DNA of 14,129 bases, from contig JBEKZQ010000125.1 of assembly GCA_049509675.1 (NCBI GenBank), positions 1-14,129 of the forward strand, written 5' to 3'. Position 1 is the first letter of the stretch, and each line of letters opens with the position of its first letter. Under the pieces are notes generated by a model. The model made no database searches, had not been told where the DNA came from, and saw nothing but the letters and a program-made list of their open reading frames with translations. Positions 7,842 to 14,129 of the stretch are shown one piece after another. The stretch comes from JBEKZQ01 sp049509675. Lineage in GTDB: Bacteria; Planctomycetota; Planctomycetia; Pirellulales; Thermoguttaceae. A program made the position numbers and the translations under genes.

Positions 7842-9026
7842 TCAATGCGGGCCGCCAGCCACGTGCAGCACCAGGTGCGTCATTTCCGGTGGGCAGTTCA
7901 TTCGCACCGGCAACTTGCCCGAGACACCCCGGCTCACGTGCAAGATCGTGGGTGGGGCGTGGAACAGGCCCGATGCATAACGTACTCCCATGCGGCTGGG
8001 TGAAAAGATCGGGCCGATCAGCGGCAGGCGGATTTGGCCCCCGTGCGTGTGGCCGGCGAGCATCAGGTCGGCGTCGTTGGCCCGAGCCCACTGGAGTTGA
8101 TCGGGACTGTGCGAGAAGATGATGCGCAGCGGCCCGCCGTCGCGCGGCGGGCAATCGCGCATGTCGGCGGCGGTGGGCAGCCAGGGCAATTCATTGCCGG
8201 CCAGCAGCACCTCGCGGCCGCGGAGGGTCAACTTCAGCCAGCGACCGCCCAGATAGACCATGCCGCTTTCCTGGCAGACCTTCAACAGTCGCGGGGTGTC
8301 GATGTGATGCCCCACGTCGTGGTTGCCGAGGATGAAGTACACGCCGTGGCGGCCGCGCAAGCGGCCCAGCGTGTCGGGGATCCAGTCGATGCAGCGGGAA
8401 CTATCGACCAGGTCGCCCGTGACCGCCACCAGATCCGGCTCAAGCTCGTTGCTGGCGCGGACAATCTCTTGAAAATAGGCCTTGCCCACCCGGCCGCTGA
8501 AATGGAAGTCGGAAATGTGTACGATCGCCAGCCCGTCCAGCGCCGGCGGAAGCCGCGACATGGAAACCGCCCGCTCCGTCAACTCCAGCCGCAAACTTTC
8601 GTTGCCCGGCATGCGGACCAGGGGATGATGTGCGTGGTCCTCGTGGTCGGGCCGCGGCGGCGACAGCGCGACTTTCCGGCTGCGGTGGAATCGCAACACG
8701 GCGGGCGGGCGGTGCAGTACGTGACGCCAGACCCAGTCGTGGATGACCATTCCCGCGCCCAGCCAACACGCCATCGCGTAGAGGAAAGCCGCCAACACGC
8801 CAGGCCGTTTCAGTGCCGCCAGCTCCAGAGTTGTCGGCACCGAAGCGCCGCGGAGCAGCAGCCACGCGCCGAAGGCCAAGGGTATCAGGAACAGGGCGGC
8901 AAAACAGGCCACCGTAAGCACGTTGATGAGCCGCCGCGGCCACCCTTGGGCATGGATGCGATTGATCAGTGCAACCCACAAGACACCGTGTCCCACCAGC
9001 GCGAGGAAGAGCAAGAGGACGTTCAT
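7842..9026 (-). CDS. Membrane-anchored calcineurin-like metallophosphoesterase (YkuE/YaeI type)
   Basis: This 394-residue protein has three hydrophobic N-terminal segments (about 3-22, 37-58 and 75-98), then a cytoplasmic or surface-exposed linker and a calcineurin-fold phosphoesterase domain (about 165-390). All metal-binding motifs are present: D173-F-H175, G204-D-L-V-D208, G234-N-H-D237, H306 in FSHSPD, and G325-H-T-H-G-G330. The tail QIRLPLIGPIFSPSRMGVRYASGLF (331-355) is typical of the YkuE/YaeI branch, members of which hydrolyse phosphodiesters; the physiological substrate is unknown and a lipid-linked one is only a guess. The ATG at 9026 has GGGGA about eight bases upstream. An alternative ATG at 9047 overlaps the stop of the preceding gene (TGATG) but lacks a ribosome site. 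The spacing of 20 bases or less to the PAS-GAF-receiver gene indicates one operon. Confidence 0.88.
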   Translation of the reverse strand: MNVLLLFLALVGHGVLWVALINRIHAQGWPRRLINVLTVACFAALFLIPLAFGAWLLLRGASVPTTLELAALKRPGVLAAFLYAMACWLGAGMVIHDWVWRHVLHRPPAVLRFHRSRKVALSPPRPDHEDHAHHPLVRMPGNESLRLELTERAVSMSRLPPALDGLAIVHISDFHFSGRVGKAYFQEIVRASNELEPDLVAVTGDLVDSSRCIDWIPDTLGRLRGRHGVYFILGNHDVGHHIDTPRLLKVCQESGMVYLGGRWLKLTLRGREVLLAGNELPWLPTAADMRDCPPRDGGPLRIIFSHSPDQLQWARANDADLMLAGHTHGGQIRLPLIGPIFSPSRMGVRYASGLFHAPPTILHVSRGVSGKLPVRMNCPPEMTHLVLHVAGGPH

Positions 9027-9046
9027 CGGCCCATCCCCGGCGATCA

Positions 9047-10774
9047 TCAGGCTTGGGGCACCGGGCCGGGCGACTGGATGATCTGTTCGACGGCGCTGAG
9101 GAGCTGATCCAGGCGGAACGGCTTGTAGAGAATGGCCCAGGCGGGCAGACCGGCCTTCCGCGCGTTGACAATCGAGTGGCCCGGATCCCAGCCGAAACCG
9201 GTCATCAGCACCAGCGGCACCGGCTCCATCAATTCCTGCAGCTTGAGCATCAACTCGTAGCCGTTCATGTCGGGCAGGCGGATGTCGGCGATGATCACGT
9301 CGTAGCCGTCGTCGGTCGAGGCGTGGACCATGTAGATCGCCTCGGCCCCGTCGCGGGCCGTTTCCACCGTGCAACCGTAACGGTCCAACAGCGCGTGGGC
9401 GGCGCTGCGGACGTGCTCGTCGGCATCGGCCACCAAGACGCGGCGGCCCCGCAGCACCGGCCGCTCTTCCACCTGCATCGTCACCGGATGCGCCTCGGAG
9501 GGGGCCATCTTCTGCCCCACCTTCTGGATCACCTGCTTGATGTCGCGGGCGTTGCGGAGGATCCGCTGCAAACGCTCGACCACCTCCGGCTCGTGCCCGA
9601 TGTAGCGCTCCATCACGTTCACCGCCTCGTTGAGGATCTCGTCCACCGGCAGGGCCACGGCACTATGGATGGCCTCGACGCTGGCCGCCGCCGTGCTGGC
9701 CTGCTCGGCCACCAGCAATTCCAACTGGTTCAAGGCCGCGGCCACGTCCCGGCCGAAAATCTCCAGGAACTGCAAGTCGCTCTCGGTGAAGGCGCGGGGC
9801 TCCGCACTCTCCACGTTGAACGTGCCAATGACCTCGTCGTGCAACATCAAGGGGACCGTCAGCGAGCTCTTGGCCCCCAGGGCGCCTTCCAGGTACAGCG
9901 GGTCTTCGCCGGTGTCCTCGCACAGATAGCTCTTGCCGGTCGCCGCCACGAAACCGGTCACGCCGTTGTTCTGCGGCAGGGCGTACAACAGCCGCTGGGC
10001 GGCTTCCGCCTCCATGCCCACCGCCAGCAACGGCTCCAGCCGGTTGGTCTTCTGGTCCAGCAGGCGAATCTCCACGACCTCGAAGTGCAACAGGTCGCGG
10101 GTGAAGTGCAGGATGTTCGATTTCAGGAGCTCGATCCGCTCCTTGACGGGCATGTGAAAGAGCTCTTCAGGCGTAAGATCGGCCAGTTCCATTCCCGCCT
10201 GGTGGATGGCCGCCAACTTCTGCTGCTGTTGCACTTCGTGCGTCACGTCGCGGATGGTGACGATCAGGTGTCGCGGCGGCCCTTCGGCTTCGATGACCGG
10301 GGCCGCATGGACGTGAAAGAAACGATTATCCTGGCTCCGCAGGGTGGAACTCGTGCCTTGTCCGGTGGCCAGGGCCGTGTGGAAGGGACAGAAGTCGGGG
10401 CCCAGGATCTCCGGGTTGCCCAGCACGGTGTAGAACTTCGCTCCCACCACCGACTCGCGCCCGCTCCATTCGCGGATGCGGCCGTTCCCCCAGAGGATCG
10501 TATTGTCGCTTTCGACCAGCGCCACCCCGTCCGGCATCCCTTCCAAAATCTGCTCGTTCTGGAACAGCTTGCCGATGTCGAACGCCTCGCGGAAGTAGCC
10601 GGCCGTGACGAACACACCGTCGAACCGCTCCCGGGCCAGCAGGGCCAAGGCCCGCATCGGATTCTGCACGATCACCACGTCCAGCGAATCGGTGACTCCG
10701 GCGAGAACGTCTTGCACGTTTTCGCGGGAATCGCACAGCAGCAGGATCTTGCGCTTCTCCGACAACGTTGTCAT
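9047..10774 (-). CDS. PAS-GAF-response regulator signalling protein without a kinase ATPase domain
   Basis: This is a 575-residue soluble signalling protein. Residues about 8-66 look like a degenerate receiver (KILLLCDS; FDGVFVTAGY, with Thr57 where the phosphoacceptor Asp should be). A PAS domain follows (about 73-180: ILEGMPDGVALVESDNTILWGN ... HLIVTIRDVTHE), then a GAF domain (about 205-355: GVTGFVAATGKSYLCEDTGEDPLY, SSLTVPLMLHDEVIGTFNVES). Next is a helical stretch (about 360-420) resembling a histidine-kinase dimerisation helix pair, and finally an intact receiver domain (445-565) with D450/D452, phosphoacceptor D497 (IIADIRLPDMNG), T525 and K551. There is no HATPase domain and no DNA-binding domain, so input, partner kinase and output are unknown. 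The metallophosphoesterase gene lies directly behind it. GGGAG lies only one base from the ATG, a poor spacing, but no better start is evident. Confidence 0.85.
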   Translation of the reverse strand: MTTLSEKRKILLLCDSRENVQDVLAGVTDSLDVVIVQNPMRALALLARERFDGVFVTAGYFREAFDIGKLFQNEQILEGMPDGVALVESDNTILWGNGRIREWSGRESVVGAKFYTVLGNPEILGPDFCPFHTALATGQGTSSTLRSQDNRFFHVHAAPVIEAEGPPRHLIVTIRDVTHEVQQQQKLAAIHQAGMELADLTPEELFHMPVKERIELLKSNILHFTRDLLHFEVVEIRLLDQKTNRLEPLLAVGMEAEAAQRLLYALPQNNGVTGFVAATGKSYLCEDTGEDPLYLEGALGAKSSLTVPLMLHDEVIGTFNVESAEPRAFTESDLQFLEIFGRDVAAALNQLELLVAEQASTAAASVEAIHSAVALPVDEILNEAVNVMERYIGHEPEVVERLQRILRNARDIKQVIQKVGQKMAPSEAHPVTMQVEERPVLRGRRVLVADADEHVRSAAHALLDRYGCTVETARDGAEAIYMVHASTDDGYDVIIADIRLPDMNGYELMLKLQELMEPVPLVLMTGFGWDPGHSIVNARKAGLPAWAILYKPFRLDQLLSAVEQIIQSPGPVPQA

Positions 10775-10819
10775 GCTCCCGCGTCTGGAACCGCTTTGCT
10801 CTCGAAGTCGTATGCCCCT

Positions 10820-10848
10820 ATTATACGGCCTTTCGAGGAGTCGAACAA
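10820..10848 (-). promoter_or_regulatory. Probable sigma70-type promoter of the signalling/phosphoesterase operon
   Basis: On the minus strand TTGTTC (10848-10843) is followed after exactly 17 bases by a perfect TATAAT (10825-10820). The start codon of the PAS-GAF-receiver gene lies 45 bases further on, giving a leader of about 40 bases. The -10 matches consensus fully; the -35 matches only its TTG. Confidence 0.55.
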
Positions 10849-11046
10849 CCGGCGTCGCTCGCTTGCCCGCGGTTGCCGTGCGTCCCTATCGAGTTGCATC
10901 GGCCCGTCAGGATCGACAAATTGATTGCCATCTCCCCAGAATTCCCCGTTTTTGCCCCCGCTCGATCTTCCATAGCCTACCTACGCGGCACGGCTGTTAC
11001 CAGCGGACCCGCGTACGCGGGAAACAGAGGGCGGCGCAGGCACGCC
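10849..11046. other. Non-coding stretch between divergent genes
   Basis: I see no gene, tRNA or clear regulatory site here. Together with the promoter on its left and the hairpin on its right it forms a gene-poor gap of about 500 bases (10775-11273) between divergently transcribed genes. Confidence 0.5.
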
Positions 11047-11121
11047 GGGGACTGGTCCATTTTTCGGCGAGAAGGCGTCGTCTTGCGGAGCGACGATGGC
11101 CGAAAACATGGACCTGTCCCC
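11047..11121. repeat. REP-like hairpin, copy 2
   Basis: The left arm (11047-11067) begins GGGGACTGGTCCAT and ends TTTTCGG. The right arm (11100-11121) is its reverse complement with the same T-T mismatch and the same one-base bulge as copy 1 at 5495-5570. The loop (11068-11099) is 32 bases and unrelated in sequence to the loop of copy 1; it contains CGTCG/CGACG that could extend the stem. It lies between divergent genes, about 150 bases ahead of the small membrane protein gene. Confidence 0.85.
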
Positions 11122-11273
11122 CTTTTCCTCTCTGACTTCAAATTCGGCCTCTCCCCTGCTCCCGGAATTGCGTAGGGTTCTTTCCAGTCCCCGTCGGCGG
11201 GCAGTCGATGCAAAGTCGAGGAGTACTCTGGGGCGAAGCCCTTTCCGTTGTTCTTGTATGCGGGGAAGCCCAC

Positions 11274-11531
11274 ATGTGGCGCGCATTTTTTCTCGCGATC
11301 GGCGTCTGCTTCATCATTGTCGGCATCGAGGGGCTGGGCGTGGAGCGGGTGATCCTGCGGATCACCGAAGATCCGGCCCCGCCCAACACGCTGCTCAGCC
11401 TGGTCCCGCAGACCCCGGAGCTCAAGCAACTCATTCCCGCCCCTTGGATCCCTTGGAGTTTCCTGTCGTCGGGCGTGGTGGTCTGCTTGTACTCCTTCAC
11501 CATACCGAAGCGCGTGCAGGGGAAGCAGTAG
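11274..11531 (+). CDS. Small two-helix membrane protein, unknown function
   Basis: This 85-residue protein starts MWRAFFLAIGVCFIIVGIEGLGVERVIL, whose first hydrophobic segment (about 3-20) is followed by a polar loop rich in Pro and Leu (28-60). A second hydrophobic segment, WSFLSSGVVVCLYSFTI (about 62-78), leads to a short basic tail (PKRVQGKQ). The ATG at 11274 is chosen because GGGGAAG ends five bases before it and the membrane segment begins at once; an in-frame ATG at 11208 would add 22 residues without a ribosome site. Codon use fits the surrounding genes. It looks like a planctomycete-type small conserved protein, but I cannot name a family. Its stop lies only 6 bases from the stop of the convergent coiled-coil gene, so the transcripts probably overlap. 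Confidence 0.65.
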   Translation: MWRAFFLAIGVCFIIVGIEGLGVERVILRITEDPAPPNTLLSLVPQTPELKQLIPAPWIPWSFLSSGVVVCLYSFTIPKRVQGKQ

Positions 11532-11537
11532 TTCCTC

Positions 11538-13148
11538 TCATTTTCCTTCACGGAACTGATCGAAGTACTCCCGCGCGTGCTCGCTGTGCTTCCGCGGCAT
11601 GTGCCGGCCGGTGAGCGGGTCGGTCGAGCCCCGCCGGGTCGAGTCGAACTGCTGCTGGATCTCCGCCTCGACCTTCCCCTTGACGTTCGGACCGGAGACC
11701 AGGTCGGTCACCGTGGCCGAACCGCGCCCCACTTTCTGCCGCACTTGCGAGTCGTACATCGAAGTTTTGGTTTTCTGTTCCGGCCGGGCGCCGTCGCCGG
11801 GGCCCTGGCCAAGCCCCGGCCCGGGCGGCCCGTCCGGCTGGCCCTCGCCCATGCCGCCCGCGCACTGGCCGGCGATCTCCTCGCGGGCCTTGCCCAACTG
11901 ATCCATGGCGCCGTCCAGGGTCTCTAACTCGTCCAACTGTTGGGCCAACGACTTGAGTTCCTCGCCCGCCTGCGCCATGCCCGCCGCCGCCTGTTGTCCT
12001 TTCCCGTCGCGCATGCACTTCGAGCACTGCCCCAGTTTCTCGGCGATCTTCTGCAACTGCTGCATCTGCGGGGCCTGCTGGGCCAGCTTGCTGAGTTGCT
12101 CTTCGAGCTTGTTGGCCTCGGCCAACTGCCCCGCCTGACGCGCCTGATCGAGCCGTTTCTCCAGGTCCTTTTGTGCCGCCTGCCGCGCGGCGGCCAATTG
12201 ATCCAACTTCTGTTTCATCTGGTCGAGTTGCTTGGCCAGCGCCTCTTTCTGCCCGGCATCCAACTTGTCCTTCGCAAGTTCGTCCTTGAGTTTCTCCAAC
12301 TCCTGGGCGGCCTTGGCAAAATCGCCGTGGGCCAGCGCCTGCGCGAATTTCTCGGCCGGACCACGATCGATGCTCTTCAACTGCTCCAACTGCTGCTTCA
12401 TCCTCTCCGCCCCGCCCACCTCCTGGCGGCGATCTCGCAACTGCCGGGCCAGATCGTTCAGCTTCACCAGGGCCTTATCGCGCTGCGGTTCGCGGGCCAG
12501 CTCGCGGCTGCCCTCCTCCAGCTTGCGCAACAGTTCCGTGGCGTCTTTCAGCCCCTGCTTCTCGGCCTTTTGGCGGCGCTGGGCCAACTCCTTCTTCAAG
12601 TCCTCGGTCGACTTCTTCACCTGCGGGGGCGGCGTCTGGGTGGCTGCCGTCGCGGGCGCAACCTTCGCATCGCCGGCCGGCGGCACCAGCAACGCCGCCA
12701 AGGCGGCCACGGCCGCGGGCAGCAATGGCAGCAACATCTGCCGCGGCCAGACGAAGCGGAACTTGTCGGCCACGTCGACCCGCGCCACCCGCCGCTGGGC
12801 GTCGGCCGCCAGGGCCGAGCCGGCCTCCGTGGCCCGCTCCTGCTCCGGCAGGGCCAGCGTGCTGGATACCCGTTCCTTCAGCGCGCAGCGATGATCGATC
12901 TCCACGGCCGCATCGAATGCCGGCGGCGCGGTCAGGACGGTCCAGACTGCGGCCGCGGCCAGTCCCGCCGCCGCGGCGATCACCGCCCAGGCCCAGGCCG
13001 GAAGGCCCAACGGCAGGAACTTGTCGACCACGATCAACACCGCGGCAATCAATAGGGCGCCGGCCAGGCACCATCCCAGCACCTCGGCGAACCGCTGCGC
13101 CGCCAAGCGCCGCTGGGCACGGCGAACCTGCCTTTGGATCTGGTCCAT
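11538..13148 (-). CDS. Membrane protein with long Gln-rich coiled coil, unknown function
   Basis: This is a 536-residue protein. A basic N-terminus (MDQIQRQVRRAQRRLAAQRF) is followed by two adjacent membrane segments (about 23-42 and 50-73). A soluble segment of about 60 residues (74-136) contains VEIDHRCALKERVSSTLALPE, and a third membrane segment follows (about 137-155). A Lys/Gln/Glu/Leu-rich coiled coil extends from about 177 to 420 and includes a CSKC pair (375-378) and repeated LxxLxxQ heptads. A Gly/Pro linker (428-457) leads to a conserved-looking C-terminus (463-536) with basic and acidic residues. The layout is reminiscent of DUF4175-like membrane proteins, but I do not assign it. 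The ATG at 13148 has GGGAG seven bases before it; an upstream in-frame extension to 13418 runs through the insertion-sequence end and is not credible. A perfect TATAAT (13247-13242) lies about 95 bases upstream. Confidence 0.75.
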   Translation of the reverse strand: MDQIQRQVRRAQRRLAAQRFAEVLGWCLAGALLIAAVLIVVDKFLPLGLPAWAWAVIAAAAGLAAAAVWTVLTAPPAFDAAVEIDHRCALKERVSSTLALPEQERATEAGSALAADAQRRVARVDVADKFRFVWPRQMLLPLLPAAVAALAALLVPPAGDAKVAPATAATQTPPPQVKKSTEDLKKELAQRRQKAEKQGLKDATELLRKLEEGSRELAREPQRDKALVKLNDLARQLRDRRQEVGGAERMKQQLEQLKSIDRGPAEKFAQALAHGDFAKAAQELEKLKDELAKDKLDAGQKEALAKQLDQMKQKLDQLAAARQAAQKDLEKRLDQARQAGQLAEANKLEEQLSKLAQQAPQMQQLQKIAEKLGQCSKCMRDGKGQQAAAGMAQAGEELKSLAQQLDELETLDGAMDQLGKAREEIAGQCAGGMGEGQPDGPPGPGLGQGPGDGARPEQKTKTSMYDSQVRQKVGRGSATVTDLVSGPNVKGKVEAEIQQQFDSTRRGSTDPLTGRHMPRKHSEHAREYFDQFREGK

Positions 13149-13241
13149 TTGCAGTCTCCCGAATGAGGCGATAGGAGCGGGGGGCGTCGCGCAAGCGGCG
13201 ACTGTGGGCCCCGCCCTCAAGCAGGAATCTCCCGCGTGCCT

Positions 13242-13247
13242 ATTATA
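13242..13247 (-). promoter_or_regulatory. TATAAT -10-like hexamer close to an insertion-sequence end
   Basis: A perfect TATAAT on the minus strand lies 11 bases from the presumed insertion-sequence end and about 95 bases ahead of the coiled-coil membrane gene. The hexamer at 17-base spacing (AAACGG, 13270-13265) lies inside the element and is not a recognisable -35, so the site is uncertain. Confidence 0.3.
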
Positions 13248-13270
13248 GCACTTTCGTGGCTCTTCCGTTT

Positions 13271-13783
13271 TTAGGTGCAGAACCGCAGAAATACGGCCTT
13301 CAGACCGCCGACGATCTCGCGTAGCTCGCCGATGGTCCGCACCGCCGCCTCCGCGGCCCGGTTCAGGTCCAGAATCAGCCGGTTCCAGAGCGTGTCCGAG
13401 GACTTGACCCCGTAGCACCGCTTGGTAATCACGCGGGCCTTGTTGTTGATCCCCTCAACCGCCGCGCTGGTGTATCGCTCGCCAAAGTAGTTCAAGATTC
13501 CGTCCTTCCAGTTGTCGTAGGTCGTCCAGAACTTGCCGAAGTCCAACCCGAGGGCTTCCGTCGCTTGCCTCAGTTCGGCCAGTTGCTTTTCCGCCGTCGT
13601 CCGGTCCGGGGCCGTGTCGAAGATCGCCTTGAAACGCACCCTTACATCATACACGTCCTTCAACACCGGCAACTCGACGAAGAGTCGCTCCAAAGCCTCG
13701 CGCTCCGCAGGCTTCAGATCCTTCGGATCGCGGCGGAACTCCCACATCAGCGAACGGAACCGCTTCTGTTCGGCCTTTGACAA
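13271..13783 (-). CDS. ISL3 family transposase, C-terminal part in a shifted frame
   Basis: This frame continues the upstream fragment: read back from its TTG at 13783 it gives ITRKYKAQL up to the A-run at 13815-13808, joining DDLRKK-ITRKYKAQLSKAEQKRFRSLMWEFRRDPKDL, as expected of an intact ISL3 protein. It contains the insertion region (LMWEFRRDPKDLKPAEREAL) and the third catalytic residue in AVEGINNKARVITKRCYG (Glu codon 13456-13454). Removal of one A from the run would restore one frame. On its own, the fragment is unlikely to be translated efficiently, since TTG 13783 has no obvious ribosome site. A decayed gene, a sequence error and slippage on the A-run are all possible. Confidence 0.75.
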   Translation of the reverse strand: MSKAEQKRFRSLMWEFRRDPKDLKPAEREALERLFVELPVLKDVYDVRVRFKAIFDTAPDRTTAEKQLAELRQATEALGLDFGKFWTTYDNWKDGILNYFGERYTSAAVEGINNKARVITKRCYGVKSSDTLWNRLILDLNRAAEAAVRTIGELREIVGGLKAVFLRFCT

Positions 13784-14129
13784 CTGGGCCTTGTACTTCC
13801 GCGTGATTTTTTTTCCGCAAGTCGTCCACCACGTCGTTGAATTGCTTGGCTACGTGGAACCGGTCCACGATCAAACGGCTGTTGGGCAGCAGCCTGCCGC
13901 ATACCGCGCCATACACTTTTCCCATGTCCACGCGGTGCGTTTCCACGGCCTTGCTTTGCTCGGGCGAGAGTTTCCCCAGGCACTGCTCGGCCGCCACGGT
14001 GTCGCGGCCCCGTGCCACCGCCAGCACCTTCGGCGATTCCGGGTCGCTCAGATCGGTCATCACCGTCACGTACAGCTTGTGCCGCTTCTTGAGACTGATT
14101 TCGTCCATGCCCACATGCTTGATCACCCG
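13647..14129 (-). CDS. ISL3 family transposase, middle part (5' end outside window)
   Basis: The reading frame is open to the window edge, so the N-terminal zinc-binding and helix-turn-helix parts are missing. It carries the first catalytic Asp in GMDEISLKKRHKLYVTVMTDL (Asp codon 14105-14103) and the second in LIVDRFHVAKQFNDVVDDLRKK (Asp codon 13865-13863). These are classic ISL3 motifs of the RNase-H-like DDE domain that cuts and joins the element's ends. After DDLRKK the frame meets eight A (plus strand T, 13808-13815) and changes to unrelated residues (NHAEVQGPVVKG...), stopping at 13647. The true continuation lies in the overlapping frame ending at 13271. Confidence 0.8.
   Translation of the reverse strand, partial: RVIKHVGMDEISLKKRHKLYVTVMTDLSDPESPKVLAVARGRDTVAAEQCLGKLSPEQSKAVETHRVDMGKVYGAVCGRLLPNSRLIVDRFHVAKQFNDVVDDLRKKNHAEVQGPVVKGRTEAVPFADVGVPPRSEGSEACGARGFGATLRRVAGVEGRV

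Larger units (their letters stand above)
13258..14129 (-). mobile_element. ISL3-family insertion sequence, one end, truncated by the window
   Basis: The element contains an ISL3-type DDE transposase and has a likely terminal inverted repeat starting GGCTCTTCCGTTTTTAGG at 13258. It resembles ISL3-family ends, which often read GGCTCTTCC-like. The transposase stop codon (13271) falls inside this end. The other end lies beyond 14129. If the family's usual 8-base target duplication was made, it would be ACTTTCGT (13250-13257) on this side; this cannot be checked here. Confidence 0.7.

Noticed and set aside
9027..9374. Extended N-terminus for the metallophosphoesterase
   Set aside because: The extension overlaps the receiver domain of the upstream gene in another frame and has no membrane or domain character; the ATG at 9026 has a ribosome site.
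8969..10924. Long plus-strand open frame (651 codons) opposite the signalling gene
   Set aside because: It is antisense to a protein with clear PAS, GAF and receiver motifs; its own product is His/Gln/Arg-rich without any domain, as expected from the complement of a GC-rich gene.
10775..11273. tRNA, small RNA or hidden gene in the largest gene-poor gap
   Set aside because: No cloverleaf or TTCGA-type T-loop arrangement was found, and short open frames lack ribosome sites; only the promoter and hairpin are supportable.
11940..13055. Plus-strand open frame of 371 codons
   Set aside because: It is the complement of the Gln-rich coiled-coil gene (CAG/CTG codons read back as Leu runs), with no recognisable domain.
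13140..13152. Possible third copy of the REP-like arm (TGGTCCATTT)
   Set aside because: The match is limited to about ten bases and falls on the start codon of a gene (MDQ on the minus strand); there is no partner arm nearby.
13149..13418. N-terminal extension of the coiled-coil membrane protein
   Set aside because: The extension crosses the insertion-sequence end and part of the transposase and has no ribosome site; the ATG at 13148 has GGGAG at the right distance.
1..14129. CRISPR array, phage, defence island or biosynthetic cluster
   Set aside because: No regularly spaced repeats, integrase, restriction, toxin-antitoxin or synthase genes were seen on either strand.

Overview
The window is GC-rich bacterial chromosome and most resembles a planctomycete (order Pirellulales or a near relative). 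This placement is an inference from protein character: secreted and membrane proteins with long Pro/Ala- or Gln-rich stretches, a 'YDYGNTVVYQGDQVYSNGQ'-type secreted protein, a Gln-rich coiled-coil membrane protein and a two-domain SnoaL-like secreted protein. No rRNA, tRNA or other marker gene is present to prove it. Ten genes are recognised (one a frameshifted transposase), and eight of the ten lie on the minus strand.

Layout. 1-2452 (+): a secreted glycoside hydrolase of the GH95 (alpha-L-fucosidase-like) type. 2474-2647: a palindromic intergenic repeat that fills the convergent gap. 2659-4356 (-): an outer-membrane efflux (TolC/CusC-type) lipoprotein. 4567-5265 (-): a DUF4956 integral membrane protein. 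5266-5582: an intergenic region with the first copy of a REP-like hairpin. 5583-6644 (-) and 6694-7629 (-): two secreted proteins 49 bases apart, probably one transcript. 7842-9026 (-) and 9047-10774 (-): a membrane-anchored metallophosphoesterase downstream of a PAS-GAF-receiver signalling protein; 20 bases separate them and a TTGTTC-17-TATAAT promoter lies upstream. 10775-11273: a gene-poor stretch with the second REP-like hairpin. 11274-11531 (+): a small two-helix membrane protein that converges, 6 bases apart, with 11538-13148 (-), a membrane protein with a very long Gln-rich coiled coil. 13258-14129: one end of an ISL3-family insertion sequence whose transposase is shifted out of frame at a run of eight A and runs off the window.

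How the genes relate. There is no single pathway. The GH95 enzyme probably belongs to a polysaccharide-degradation locus to the left. The signalling protein and the phosphoesterase look like a two-gene operon. The other genes are envelope or secreted proteins of unknown role. I found no CRISPR array, defence island, phage or biosynthetic cluster. The strongest non-gene signal is a dispersed hairpin family: two copies share arm sequences, a T-T mismatch, a one-base bulge and a compensatory base-pair swap, as expected of REP elements moved by RAYT-type transposases.
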